A stretch of DNA of 64,000 nt from Roseateles koreensis (GCF_028595305.1 NZ_JAQQXS010000007.1:206461-270460), one strand, 5' to 3'; shown: positions 20,272-29,398, numbered from the stretch's first letter. Numbers and translations are program-made. Notes: generated by a model not told the origin, from the letters alone.

Positions 20272-21897
20272 ATGTCGGTTTCGCGTTGTGATCAAAGCCC
20301 CGCCTGGGGCCTGCTGCAAGCTCGATTCAAGGCCCAGGGCCAGCACTTTGATGTGCGCCAGGCCTTGGCTGACGAGCCGGAGCGGTTTGCGCAATGGAGC
20401 TTGCGTGTTCCTGAGATTTTTGCTGATCTCTCCAAGAACCGCATTGACGCCTCCACGCTGGATTTGCTCCTGCAACTGGCCCGCGATGTGGGCCTGGAAT
20501 CACAACGCGATGCGCTGTTCAGCGGCCAACCGGTCAATCTGACTGAAGGCCGTGCCGTGCTGCATACGGCCTTGCGCGCACCGGCCGGGCAGGGCCTGTT
20601 CAGCGACGAGGTACAAGCCTCTCTGAACGCCATGCTGGCCTTTGCCGAGCAGGTACGCGACAGCGCCCGCAGCGGCATCACGGACGTGGTGCACATCGGC
20701 ATTGGCGGCAGCGACCTGGGCCCGGCCATGGTGGTGGGGGCCCTGCAGGCCTTCACCCAGGCGGGGCTGAAGATTCATTTCGTCTCCAACGTGGACGGCC
20801 ACGATCTGGCTCCAGTGCTGCGCGATTTGAAGCCGGCCAGCACCTTGTTTGTCGTCGCTTCGAAGACCTTCACCACGCAGGAAACCTTGGCCAATGCACT
20901 GGCCGCCAAGGCGTGGTTTGTGGCGAATGGCGGGACCGATGTGGCGCGTCACTTTGTCGCTACCAGCAGCAACACGGCTGCTGCTGGTGCGTTTGGTATC
21001 ACCACCACGTTTGGTTTTTGGGACTGGGTGGGGGGGCGTTATTCGCTGTGGTCGGTGATCGGCCTGCCGATCGCCATTGCCATTGGCGCTGAGAATTTCC
21101 GCGCGCTGCTGGCGGGTGCGCATGCGATGGACGGGCATTTTGCACAGGCGCCGCTGGCAAAAAACCTGCCGGTGCTACTGGGTTTGCTGGATGTCTGGTA
21201 CCGCAATTTTCACGGCTTCACCAGCCGCAGCGTGGCGCCGTACCACCAAGGCCTGCGCCGCTTGCCGGCGTATCTTCAGCAATTGGAGATGGAGAGCAAC
21301 GGCAAGGGCGTGGATCGGGCCGGGCAAAGCTTGCCCTATGCCACCAGCCCGGTGGTGTGGGGGGAGGCTGGAACCAACGGGCAGCACGCCTACTTCCAGA
21401 TGCTGCACCAGGGCACGGATGTGATCCCGGTTGAATTCATCGCCGTCAAGACGCCCAATTTCGGCCCGCATGTGTGCGGCGAATTGGCGGCTTGCCTGGC
21501 CGATCAACACCAAAAATTGTTGGCCAATTGCCTGGCGCAATCGCAGGCACTGATGCAGGGCAAGGCGTTTGACGAGGCCCTGCAAGAGACGGCGCCAACG
21601 GCCTCCAAAACCCTCAACCCTGAGACTTTGGCCCGGCACCGCAGCTTTCCCGGCAACCGGCCCAGTACGATGCTGGTGCTGGATCAACTCACCCCTAGCT
21701 CCCTGGGCGCATTGATCGCGCTGTACGAGCACCGCGTGTTTGTCAGCGGCGTGCTGTGGGGTATCAACAGTTTTGACCAGTGGGGGGTGGAGTTGGGCAA
21801 GGCCCTGTGCAGCAAGTTGCTGCCCCGGCTGGCCAGCGGCGACAGCGCCGGACTGGATTCATCTACCGCTGGTTTGTTGAGTTACTTGCGCGCATGA
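20272..21897 (+). CDS. pgi: Glucose-6-phosphate isomerase
   Basis: Pgi, 541 residues, interconverts glucose 6-phosphate and fructose 6-phosphate. Family signatures are present: HIGIGGSDLGPAM, FGFWDWVGGRYSLWSVIG, the catalytic glutamate in MESNGKGVD and the histidine in GQHAYFQMLHQGT. The ATG at 20272 follows tal by five bases; a TTG at 20263 that overlaps tal is less likely. Its stop overlaps the next gene as ATGA. Zwf and Pgi compete for the same substrate, so the divergent arrangement puts both branches in one locus. Confidence 0.96.
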   Translation: MSVSRCDQSPAWGLLQARFKAQGQHFDVRQALADEPERFAQWSLRVPEIFADLSKNRIDASTLDLLLQLARDVGLESQRDALFSGQPVNLTEGRAVLHTALRAPAGQGLFSDEVQASLNAMLAFAEQVRDSARSGITDVVHIGIGGSDLGPAMVVGALQAFTQAGLKIHFVSNVDGHDLAPVLRDLKPASTLFVVASKTFTTQETLANALAAKAWFVANGGTDVARHFVATSSNTAAAGAFGITTTFGFWDWVGGRYSLWSVIGLPIAIAIGAENFRALLAGAHAMDGHFAQAPLAKNLPVLLGLLDVWYRNFHGFTSRSVAPYHQGLRRLPAYLQQLEMESNGKGVDRAGQSLPYATSPVVWGEAGTNGQHAYFQMLHQGTDVIPVEFIAVKTPNFGPHVCGELAACLADQHQKLLANCLAQSQALMQGKAFDEALQETAPTASKTLNPETLARHRSFPGNRPSTMLVLDQLTPSSLGALIALYEHRVFVSGVLWGINSFDQWGVELGKALCSKLLPRLASGDSAGLDSSTAGLLSYLRA

Positions 21898-22538
21898 ACA
21901 ACGATAAAAACGAAAAGCCCCAAAAGCCTGAAAACATTGTTTTTGACTTTGGCGGCGTGCTGTTCCGCTGGCACCCTGCGTCCTTTTTGGCGCGGGTCTG
22001 GCCGCATAGGGCGGCTGACGTGGCCCAGGGGGCGGCGCTCGCCACTGACTTCTTTCAGAATTACAGCGGCGATTGGGGGGCGTTTGATCAGGGTTTGATC
22101 GATGCACCCACCGTGACGCAGCGCATTGCTGACCGCACCGGTTGGCCGCTTGCGGAAGTGGCGCAGGTGGTGGCCGCGGTGCCGGATGAATTGCAGGTGT
22201 TGCCTGACACCGTGCGGCTGATTGAAGACTTCAAGCGGGCAGGGCATCGCTTGTTTTTCCTCTCCAATATGCCGGAGCCATATGCCGATCATTTGGAGCG
22301 TCACTACCCGCTGCACGATTGGTTTGAGGGCGGCGTGTTCTCAGGCCGCGTGAAGGTGTCAAAACCTGACCCGACGATCTTCGAGCTGGCGACGGCACAG
22401 TTCGAGGTGCCAGCCCAGAGCTGCTTGTTTCTCGATGACCATCCTGCCAATATCGTTGCGGCGCGGGCGCACGGCTGGCAAGCTGAACTGTTCACGACGG
22501 CGGCTGAATTGCGGCCCCGTGTGGCGCACCTGGTCTGA
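21894..22538 (+). CDS. HAD-superfamily phosphatase, YihX-like
   Basis: A 214-residue HAD subfamily IA hydrolase. Motif I is IVFDFGGVL (nucleophile D18), motif II has the Ser in FFLSNMPEPYADH, motif III the Lys in KVSKPDPTIFE, and motif IV is CLFLDDHPANIVAA. The FD(F/L)G(G/N)V form of motif I, with Gly replacing the second Asp, resembles YihX, an alpha-D-glucose-1-phosphate phosphatase. Its start overlaps the pgi stop, so the two are translationally coupled, which suits a sugar-phosphate substrate; the exact substrate is not shown by sequence. Confidence 0.8.
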   Translation: MNNDKNEKPQKPENIVFDFGGVLFRWHPASFLARVWPHRAADVAQGAALATDFFQNYSGDWGAFDQGLIDAPTVTQRIADRTGWPLAEVAQVVAAVPDELQVLPDTVRLIEDFKRAGHRLFFLSNMPEPYADHLERHYPLHDWFEGGVFSGRVKVSKPDPTIFELATAQFEVPAQSCLFLDDHPANIVAARAHGWQAELFTTAAELRPRVAHLV

Positions 22539-22547
22539 GTTACTGGC

Positions 22548-22754
22548 TCAGTGCGGCAGGTCTTGTGGCAGCGCGTCGGGGTCTTGGTCTTCCAGTGGCG
22601 GGCTGACCTCGACACGAAAGCTCTCGCTGGCCCAGGCGCCCAGGTCGATTTGCCTGCAGCGCTGGCTGCAAAAAGGGCGCCAGCTGTTGCTGGGCGCAAA
22701 GATGCTGTCGCCGCCACAGGTGGGGCAACGCACGATGCGTGGGGTACTGCTCAT
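22548..22754 (-). CDS. yacG: DNA gyrase inhibitor YacG
   Basis: A 68-residue zinc protein with ligands C10, C13, C29 and C33 (CPTCGG ... [14 protein letters not shown]) and an acidic C-terminal tail, exactly the YacG pattern. YacG binds GyrB and inhibits gyrase in Escherichia coli. It is the last gene of the minus-strand run pilB-pilC-pilD-coaE-zapD-yacG, and lies 49 bases after zapD. Confidence 0.92.
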   Translation of the reverse strand: MSSTPRIVRCPTCGGDSIFAPSNSWRPFCSQRCRQIDLGAWASESFRVEVSPPLEDQDPDALPQDLPH

Positions 22755-22803
22755 GGTGGGTTCCGGTTCAATCGCGCGCTGATCGACTCAATCAGGTGTT
22801 CAA

Positions 22804-23568
22804 TCAGGCGCACAGTGTCAGCTCGAAGCTGGCGTCTTGCAGGGCGGGCTTCAGGCGGCCTTCTTCGTCTTGCCGCATCATCCGTATCGAAATCATCAGG
22901 CGATGGCCGCTGATCTCAGGGATCAGGCCCAGGCAGGGATCGATGCGCATGCGCAGCAGTTGGTAAACCCGCCCAGCCGGCAGGCTTTGTTGAAATTGCC
23001 CGTGCGTGGCGGCCACTTTGTGCGGGGAGCCAGAGTCGCGCAGCAAGCCCAGGAGCACCTGCAGCGCCTCAGCCAAAGGCATCAGGCTCTGGGTCCACTG
23101 CATCAGGTCGTTGCGTCGGCGCACGGGCAGGAATTGCTGCCAGGTGTAGTACGCCGGCAGATCGAATTCGCAGGTGCCACCAGGAATGCTGATGCGGCTG
23201 CGGATGCTCATCAACCAGTCGTTGGAGGTGAGCGATGCCCCTGCCTTGCCGACCAATTTGTTGAGGCCGTCGTAGGCGTGGTCAATGCGTGTGACGACTT
23301 GGTCCAGGGCCGCCTCGGAAACCCCGGGGTTGCCGCGGTAGCTGTTGAGCTGCGCTTTGTGACGCTCCAGCTCTTTGAGCAAGTCGGATTTGAGGTCGGC
23401 ACGCGAGGCCACGTCCATGATTTCGAACACGGTGACCAGCGCGAAATGATGGTCGAGCGGCGTTTCCCGCTCCATCAGCTGACCCAGACGGTCGAACAGA
23501 TGTTCCAAGCGCAGCATCGTGCGGATGCTTTCATTGAACGGATATTCGTATAAGACCAAGGCGGCCAT
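22804..23568 (-). CDS. zapD: Cell division protein ZapD
   Basis: ZapD (formerly YacF), 254 residues, cross-links FtsZ filaments at the Z ring. It begins LYEYPFNESIRTMLRLEHLF, the family hallmark, followed by a helical bundle and a C-terminal beta domain (PEISGHRLMISIRMMRQD). No membrane segment. It lies between coaE and yacG, the usual order in proteobacteria. Confidence 0.94.
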   Translation of the reverse strand: MAALVLYEYPFNESIRTMLRLEHLFDRLGQLMERETPLDHHFALVTVFEIMDVASRADLKSDLLKELERHKAQLNSYRGNPGVSEAALDQVVTRIDHAYDGLNKLVGKAGASLTSNDWLMSIRSRISIPGGTCEFDLPAYYTWQQFLPVRRRNDLMQWTQSLMPLAEALQVLLGLLRDSGSPHKVAATHGQFQQSLPAGRVYQLLRMRIDPCLGLIPEISGHRLMISIRMMRQDEEGRLKPALQDASFELTLCA

Positions 23569-23684
23569 CCCTGTCGGTCAGCGTGGATGCGAGCGTTGCG
23601 ACTCAGAATTTGTCGGCAACTTGATGTTTGGCTGATTGTTTCACAGCCGGAGCCCTTGCTAACGCCGCCCCGACATGGAATCGC

Positions 23685-24308
23685 TCAGGTCCAACGCCTA
23701 AAAAGGCTCAAGACCTGCGCCTGGAGGGCGGTGAGTTCGAGTTGTTCATTGAAGATCACGCCGTCGGCGCAGGCGCGGCGTGCCTGGCGCGAGGCTTGTT
23801 GGGACAGCACGGCCAAGACCGCCTCGCGCGGCCAGCCATTGCGCCGCATCACGCGTTGAATCTGGGTTTCTTCTTCGCAATCAACCACGAGCACCCGGTC
23901 CACCCGCTGGCGCCAGCGGCCGGATTCAACCAGCAGTGGCACGTCAAACACCAGCGTGGTGTGTGGATTGGCGGTGGTTGCGGCGGCGGCCAGTGCTTCC
24001 GTTTGAGCGCCAATCATGGGATGCAGGATGCGCTCTAGTTGCTGCTTGATTTCGGGGTTAGCAAAGACTTGCCCACGCATCCAATCCCGGTTCAGGGCGC
24101 CATCAGGTGCGACCGCTTGTGCGCCAAACTGGGCCGAGATGGTCTGCATCGCGGCGCCCTGTGGCGCCGTCAGAGAGCGGGCGATGGCGTCAGTGTCAAT
24201 GACGGCGGCGCCGAGCTCCTGCAGGCATCTTGCAATGGTGCTCTTGCCGCTACCGATGCCCCCGGTAAGGCCAATACGCAGGCGTGTGGCGCCTTGCTTC
24301 AAGCCCAT
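23685..24308 (-). CDS. coaE: Dephospho-CoA kinase
   Basis: CoaE, 207 residues, phosphorylates dephospho-CoA in the last step of coenzyme A synthesis. The P-loop GGIGSGKST is at residues 16-24, followed by DTDAIARSLTAPQG and VFDVPLLVESG. The ATG at 24308 puts the start just before the P-loop and overlaps the pilD stop by ten bases; a longer frame upstream encodes only a shadow of pilD. Confidence 0.95.
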   Translation of the reverse strand: MGLKQGATRLRIGLTGGIGSGKSTIARCLQELGAAVIDTDAIARSLTAPQGAAMQTISAQFGAQAVAPDGALNRDWMRGQVFANPEIKQQLERILHPMIGAQTEALAAAATTANPHTTLVFDVPLLVESGRWRQRVDRVLVVDCEEETQIQRVMRRNGWPREAVLAVLSQQASRQARRACADGVIFNEQLELTALQAQVLSLFRRWT

Positions 24309-25231
24309 CCCAGCCAACCCAGAACGCGTTGCGATCCGGCAAACAGCACCACAAATCCGCCTCCGGCCAGGAAGGGGCCGAAGGGCACGTAGCGGCCTTC
24401 GCGCAGCTTGGCGTTCATCTTGAGCGCGATGCCCACGCCAGCACCAATCACCGAGGCTCCCAGGACAATGGGCAAAATCATTTGCCAACCCAGCCAGGCG
24501 CCCAGGGCGGCCAACAGTTTGAAGTCGCCGTAGCCCATGCCCTCTTTGCCGGTCAGCAGCTTGAACAACCAGTAGATGGACCACAGCGACAGGTAGCCGG
24601 TCAAGGCGCCGATCATGGCTTCATGCAAGGGTACGGTGAGGCCGGCCAAGGCAGCGGCCAGGCCTGCCCACAGCAGCGGTTGGTTGATGGCGTCCGGCAG
24701 CAGGGTGGTATCCCAATCGATGGCAGCCAGGGCCAGCAAGGCCGCGCTGAACCCGCACCACAGTAGGGTGCTGGGCTGGGCGCCAAAGTGCCAGGACAGG
24801 GCCGCGAACATCAGCGCGGTGCTCAGCTCGATCAGCGGGTACCGTTTGGAAATGGCGGTTTTGCAACTGGCGCATTTGCCGCCCAGGCGTAGCCAGCCGA
24901 TCAGGGGCAAGTTCTCATGCCAGGCCAGTTGATGGCCGCAAGCGGGGCAGCGTGAGCGGGGCAGGGCGATGCCCAAGGGCGGCAGCTTTTCCATGTGCGC
25001 GCCCAGGGCGGAAGCGGCTGCGGCCAGTTTGTCGGTTTCGGCTTGAGGTCGGCCTGTGGCCCGCGCCAATTCTTTGCCGTCGCTCAGCGTGTGCGTGGCG
25101 TCCACCAGCCATTGGCGCTCCATCATCTGGGGCAGGCGGTGGATCACCACATTGAGAAAACTCCCCACGCACAAGCCCAGGAGGCCCAGCGCAAGCGGCG
25201 AGAGCAGCCATTCGATTTCAGCAGCGGACAT
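24299..25231 (-). CDS. pilD: Type IV prepilin leader peptidase/N-methylase PilD
   Basis: PilD, 310 residues, cuts the leader from prepilins and methylates the new N-terminus at the inner membrane. The zinc cysteines are C95, C98, C120 and C123 (CPACGH ... CASCK). Peptidase aspartates lie in AIDWDTTLLPD (residues 170-180) and GYGDFK (D236). About 45 residues between the first membrane helix and the zinc motif are Ala-rich and longer than in many relatives. The ATG at 25231 was chosen because the frame upstream is a shadow and the repeat at 25251-25280. No Shine-Dalgarno is visible. Its substrates include the pilins encoded at 4-7 kb. Confidence 0.95.
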   Translation of the reverse strand: MSAAEIEWLLSPLALGLLGLCVGSFLNVVIHRLPQMMERQWLVDATHTLSDGKELARATGRPQAETDKLAAAASALGAHMEKLPPLGIALPRSRCPACGHQLAWHENLPLIGWLRLGGKCASCKTAISKRYPLIELSTALMFAALSWHFGAQPSTLLWCGFSAALLALAAIDWDTTLLPDAINQPLLWAGLAAALAGLTVPLHEAMIGALTGYLSLWSIYWLFKLLTGKEGMGYGDFKLLAALGAWLGWQMILPIVLGASVIGAGVGIALKMNAKLREGRYVPFGPFLAGGGFVVLFAGSQRVLGWLGWA

Positions 25232-25250
25232 GAAGAAATGTTCTGTAGAA

Positions 25251-25280
25251 AGGTAAGGTGAGGTGAGGTGAGGTGAGGCG
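25251..25280 (-). repeat. Pentanucleotide tandem repeat in the pilC-pilD junction
   Basis: Read on the plus strand, four perfect AGGTG units (25256-25275) are flanked by the variants AGGTA (25251-25255) and AGGCG (25276-25280). In the pil mRNA (minus strand) this reads as CACCU units. It begins seven bases after the pilC stop and ends 19 bases before the pilD start. UCACCUC, present three times, equals part of the 3' tail of 16S rRNA. Confidence 0.9.
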
Positions 25281-25286
25281 CGGTAC

Positions 25287-26510
25287 TCAGACCACCTGGC
25301 CCAGTTTGAAGATCGGCAGGTACATGGCGACCACGATGCCGCCAATGATGGTGCCCAGAATGACGATGATGAAGGGCTCCATCAGGCTGGACAGGGCTTT
25401 GACGGCCTCGTCGACTTCGTCTTCAAAGAATTCGGCAGACTTGGACAGCATGTGGTCCAACGAGCCGGACTCTTCGCCGATCGACGCCATTTGCAACACC
25501 ATGGTCGGGAAGATGCCGGTACTGGTCATCGAGGTGGTCAAGGCGGTGCCGGTCGACACATCACGTTGAATTTTTTCGGTGGCTTCGGCGAATACCGCGT
25601 TACCGGCGGCCCCCCCCACGGAGTCGAGTGCCTCCACCAGGGGCACGCCTGCGGCGAACATGGTGGACAGAGTGCGCGTCCAGCGCGCCACGGCCGATTT
25701 GTACAGCAGATCGCCGAACACGGGGATCTTGAGCAGCAGTCGGTCCATGGTCTTTTGCATCTTGACCGAGCGCTTCCACGACTGCAGGAAGAAGTAGATG
25801 CCGCCGCCGATGCTGCCAAAAATGGCCCACCAGTAGGACACGAAGATCTTGGACATGGCGATCACCATCATGGTGGGCGCTGGCAACTCTGCACCGAAGG
25901 ACTTGAACACGTCCTCAAAGGCCGGTACCACGAAGATCATGATCACGGCCACCACGATGAAGGCCACCACCAGCACGCCAATGGGGTAGGTTAGCGCGGA
26001 CTTGATCTTGTTCTTCAGGGCAACGGTTTTTTCCTGATAGATGGCCAAGCGGTCCAGCAGCGTTTCAAGAATACCGGCGGCTTCACCCGCCTCCACCAGA
26101 TTGCAGTACAGCGCGTCGAAGTACATCGGATGCTTGCGCAAGGCCGTCGACAGGCTGGTGCCTGTTTCCACATCGTTCTTGATGTCGTTGAGCAGACGGG
26201 TCAGGCGCGGGTTGGTGCTGCCACGCCCCACGATTTCGAATGATTGCAGCAGTGGCACACCGGCCCGCATCATGGTGGCCAATTGCCGGGTGAACACGGC
26301 GATGTCTTTTTGTTTGATGGATTTGCCACCGCTGATCCGGCGCTTCTTGACCTTGGACACCAGAATGCCCTGGCGCCGCAGCGAGGCGCTGACCATGGCT
26401 TCGCCACCGGCGCGCATCTCACCCCGCACGAGCTTGCCGTTACGGTCCTTGCCCTCCCATTCGTAGGTGTACTCGGTCGTTCGTCGGGCCGTTGCTGTTG
26501 CTGTCGCCAT
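25287..26510 (-). CDS. pilC: Type IV pilus inner-membrane platform protein PilC
   Basis: PilC, 407 residues, is the polytopic base on which PilB and PilT act. It has two T2SF domains: the first contains FTRQLATMMRAGVPLLQSFE and VEAGEAAGILE, the second WTRTLSTMFAAGVPLVEALD and MASIGEESGSLD. Three membrane helices are visible, including VLVVAFIVVAVIMIFVVPAF and the C-terminal FIIVILGTIIGGIVVAMYLP. The start has a strong Shine-Dalgarno, GGAGG, six bases upstream. pilB precedes it by 29 bases. Confidence 0.96.
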   Translation of the reverse strand: MATATATARRTTEYTYEWEGKDRNGKLVRGEMRAGGEAMVSASLRRQGILVSKVKKRRISGGKSIKQKDIAVFTRQLATMMRAGVPLLQSFEIVGRGSTNPRLTRLLNDIKNDVETGTSLSTALRKHPMYFDALYCNLVEAGEAAGILETLLDRLAIYQEKTVALKNKIKSALTYPIGVLVVAFIVVAVIMIFVVPAFEDVFKSFGAELPAPTMMVIAMSKIFVSYWWAIFGSIGGGIYFFLQSWKRSVKMQKTMDRLLLKIPVFGDLLYKSAVARWTRTLSTMFAAGVPLVEALDSVGGAAGNAVFAEATEKIQRDVSTGTALTTSMTSTGIFPTMVLQMASIGEESGSLDHMLSKSAEFFEDEVDEAVKALSSLMEPFIIVILGTIIGGIVVAMYLPIFKLGQVV

Positions 26511-26539
26511 TTCACCTCCGGGGGCCGCTTGTGGCCTTG

Positions 26540-28258
26540 TTATTCATTGGTCGCCGCCAAGACTTCTTCCAGGGTCGTGACCCCGGCGCGCACTTTCACC
26601 AAGCCGAATTGGCGCAGATCCCGTACCCCCTCCTTGGCCGCCTGTGTGGCGATGTCCATGGCGGAGCCTTGGTTCAGGATGATGCGCTGGATGTCTTCCG
26701 TGATCGGCATGACCTGATAGAGACCGACCCGTCCACGGTAGCCGTTATTGCAATTCGAGCAGCCGACTGCCCGGTACTGCTTCCAGGAGCCGTCGAGCTC
26801 TTCTTCGACAAAACCGGCGCGAAGTAAAGCGTCGCGCGGGTACTCTGCAACCGCCTTGCAGTTCTCGCACAGGCGCCGCACCAGACGCTGGGCCGTGATG
26901 AGCAGCACGCTGGACGCGATGTTGAAGGGCGCCACGCCCATGTTCAGCAGACGGCTGAGCGTTTTGGGCGCATCGTTGGTGTGCAGGGTGGACATCACCA
27001 TGTGGCCGGTCTGAGCGGCCTTGATGGCAATGTCAGCGGTCTCCAGGTCGCGGATTTCGCCGACCATGATGATGTCGGGATCTTGCCGCAAGAACGACTT
27101 CAGCGCCGCCGCAAATCCGAGCCCCGCCTTGTCATTGACGTTGACTTGGTTGATACCGGGCAGGTTGATTTCGGCGGGGTCTTCCACCGTTGAGATGTTG
27201 ACGCCCGGCTGGTTCAAAATGTTGAGGCAGGTGTACAGGGACACGGTCTTGCCCGAGCCGGTGGGCCCCGTCACCAGCACCATGCCGTAGGGGCGAGAAA
27301 TGGCGGCCAGCAGCCGATCTTTTTCGATCTTTTCGTAGCCCAAGGCGTCAATGCCCAGCTTGGCCGAGGACGGATCCAGGATACGGATCACGATTTTTTC
27401 GCCAAACAGCGTGGGCAGGGTGCTGATCCGGAAGTCGATGGCCTTGGCACCGAACTTGAGCTTCATGCGCCCGTCTTGCGGCACCCGCCGCTCCGCGATG
27501 TCGAGGCGCGACAGCACCTTGATGCGCGAGGCCAGCTTGTCTTTGATGGCGATGGGCGGCTGCGTGATTTCGCGCAGTTCACCGTCTACGCGAAAGCGCA
27601 CCCGGTAATGAAATTCGTAGGGTTCGAAATGCAAGTCAGAGGCGCGCAGATTGATGGCATCTACCAGCATCTTCTGCAGAAAGCGCACCACGGGTGCATC
27701 TTCCACGTCGGCCAGTTCGGCGGCTTCTTGCTGGGGTGCTTCTTCTTCGGCAATGTCGAAGTCAAAGTCGCCGCCGGCCATCGACTCCAGGGTCTCGCTG
27801 GCGCTGCTGCCCGAACCCTGCAACATGCGCGTGAGCTTGTCGTGCTCGACGATGACCCATTCCGGACTCAGCTGGGTGGCGAATTTGATCCGCTCCATCA
27901 CGTCCTGGTCGGTCGGGTCGGCCCCGCCGATGAAGAGTCGGCTGCCGCGCCGGCCCAGCACCACCACCTGATACTGGTGGGCCAGCTTGGCGTCGACGAT
28001 GTCGCGCGGCATCCGCTGCGGGTCCATGGCGCTGAGGTCGAGCAGCGGCAACGCCAGAGCAGACGACAGCGTGTGCGCCAAGTCTGTGGGACTGATCACG
28101 CCTGCCGCAATCACCGAATTGACGAAGCTGGCCTTTTTCTCGCGGGCCTGGCGAATCAACTCTTCGGCCTGCTTGGGTTGCAGCTTGCCGGCATGCACCA
28201 GCATGCGTGCCACGCCGGAAAGGGCAGACTGAGGCGACTCGGCCAGGGTGGGTTCCAC
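26540..28258 (-). CDS. pilB: Type IV pilus extension ATPase PilB
   Basis: PilB, 572 residues, is the hexameric ATPase that powers pilus extension. An N-terminal MshE-like domain (about 15-150) precedes the ATPase core: Walker A GPTGSGKT (331-338), Asp box EDPAE, Walker B IIMVGEIRD and His box TLHTNDA. Zinc cysteines CENC and CSNC follow. An acidic linker (DFDFDIAEEEAPQQE) lies near residue 165. The start is a GTG at 28258 with AGAGAAG upstream. It is the first gene of the minus-strand run. Confidence 0.96.
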   Translation of the reverse strand: MEPTLAESPQSALSGVARMLVHAGKLQPKQAEELIRQAREKKASFVNSVIAAGVISPTDLAHTLSSALALPLLDLSAMDPQRMPRDIVDAKLAHQYQVVVLGRRGSRLFIGGADPTDQDVMERIKFATQLSPEWVIVEHDKLTRMLQGSGSSASETLESMAGGDFDFDIAEEEAPQQEAAELADVEDAPVVRFLQKMLVDAINLRASDLHFEPYEFHYRVRFRVDGELREITQPPIAIKDKLASRIKVLSRLDIAERRVPQDGRMKLKFGAKAIDFRISTLPTLFGEKIVIRILDPSSAKLGIDALGYEKIEKDRLLAAISRPYGMVLVTGPTGSGKTVSLYTCLNILNQPGVNISTVEDPAEINLPGINQVNVNDKAGLGFAAALKSFLRQDPDIIMVGEIRDLETADIAIKAAQTGHMVMSTLHTNDAPKTLSRLLNMGVAPFNIASSVLLITAQRLVRRLCENCKAVAEYPRDALLRAGFVEEELDGSWKQYRAVGCSNCNNGYRGRVGLYQVMPITEDIQRIILNQGSAMDIATQAAKEGVRDLRQFGLVKVRAGVTTLEEVLAATNE

Positions 28259-28634
28259 AGAGCTTCTCTAGTTTGATGATGCCAATGCGTGTGATTGTCC
28301 AGGCGACGGGCCTGGGCGCGAGACTTCAATCGAGCACTGTAAACCTTGCGATCAAGCGCTTGACGGCAAAAAACGTGCGCTTGCGCACGCGGGGTACTGT
28401 CCTGAACTTGCACGCGGCGTACAGGCCACCTTGTGTCTGCGTGATTGTCGCTGTTGATTTGTGGCGAATAGACCCTGAAAAGCAGGTAAATCACCTGAAA
28501 TATCGCCGCGTCGGTTTGTCGCGGTGCCATGGTCGATGGCTGCTAACTGACAATTCAAGCGGTGTAATTCTTTGGCGTAACAGTGCGTAAATCTGGCTGA
28601 TTTGCGCAGGACTTCCATCGTTCGGGTGGCCATG
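28259..28634. other. Upstream region of pilB, with a perfect inverted repeat
   Basis: This gene-free stretch precedes pilB on the minus strand. It holds CGTGCGC-TT-GCGCACG, a perfect inverted repeat at 28374-28389, about 116 bases upstream of the pilB start. I find no convincing sigma-70 or sigma-54 promoter and no credible gene; open frames here have no recognisable protein features. Confidence 0.5.
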
Positions 28635-28665
28635 AAAAAAGGCGCGGGCAGTTTGCCGGCGCCTT
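28635..28665 (-). terminator. Rho-independent terminator of the glycine-zipper lipoprotein gene
   Basis: On the minus strand AAGGCGC pairs with GCGCCTT with an inner GGCA/TGCC stem, and is followed by a run of T (the AAAAAA at 28635-28640). It lies about 73 bases after the stop at 28738. Confidence 0.75.
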
Positions 28666-28737
28666 CTTGAGTTTTGACTGCGTACGCTGCCCGACGCGTT
28701 GCCAGGCACTTATCGTGCGCTGACGGGCAGAAAATAC

Positions 28738-29250
28738 TCAGTACTTTCGCGGCGCTGGCTCGTTCATGGGTGCGGCGGTAACGGCCGGAGCGCGGCTTAC
28801 GCGCGTTTTGCCGCCAGTCGTCACCAGAATCACCGCCTCGCCGGGCTGCAGATTTTCTTGGCCCTTGGCTTGCACCACGGAGCGGCGTTCGCCATTGCGC
28901 AACTGCACAATGATTTCGACCGCGTCTTCGCGGGTGGTGGCACGCTCTACTGCATTGCCGGCCACGGCACCGGCCACCGCACCCAGCACACCGACGATGG
29001 CGTTTTCACGCTGTCCGCCCACGGACGAGCCGGCAATGCCGCCGACCACGCCGCCTGCGACGGCGCCGATACCGCTTTGCGAGCCGTCCACCGTCACGGT
29101 GCGAACCGACAGTACGGTGGCGTCTTGAATTTGCGCCATGCGTTGGGCGTCTTCACGCTTGATCACATCGGGGCTGGTGGTGGAGCAGGCGCTCAGGGTT
29201 GCCAGGGCCACGAGTGTGGTGCTGAGGATGATTTTTTTCATGACGAACAT
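28738..29250 (-). CDS. Glycine-zipper outer-membrane lipoprotein, SlyB/Pcp-like
   Basis: A 170-residue lipoprotein with signal ending ALATLSAC, where the cysteine is residue 22. Residues about 60-110 form a glycine-zipper 2TM region (IGAVAGGVVGGIAGSSVGG ... VLGAVAGAVAGNAVER), followed by a soluble beta-like part with a YVQLRNGE-type pattern. SlyB proteins insert in the outer membrane and stabilise porins under stress. The ATG at 29250 has GGAG eight bases upstream; the ATG at 29241 gives the same mature protein but a poorer spacing. Confidence 0.82.
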   Translation of the reverse strand: MFVMKKIILSTTLVALATLSACSTTSPDVIKREDAQRMAQIQDATVLSVRTVTVDGSQSGIGAVAGGVVGGIAGSSVGGQRENAIVGVLGAVAGAVAGNAVERATTREDAVEIIVQLRNGERRSVVQAKGQENLQPGEAVILVTTGGKTRVSRAPAVTAAPMNEPAPRKY

Positions 29251-29398
29251 TTCAATTTCTCCGTGGGCAGACCGCTGCCCAACGCCTGTCATTGTGCCGA
29301 GGTTGACGGCTTGACACTATTTAACGCAAGGGAGGCGAGCATTCGGCGCTTGATTCAGTTGCCCAAAACGCCCAAAACGCGCAGCCGAGGCCCTTTGT

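Noticed and set aside
28207..28590. 127-residue plus-strand frame upstream of pilB
   Set aside because: No ribosome site, no domain, and it overlaps the pilB start; most likely non-coding.
28701..28720. Sigma-54-like GGCAC-N5-GTGC near 28707
   Set aside because: It points into the 3' end of a convergent gene and lacks the TTGC element; no gene would be served.
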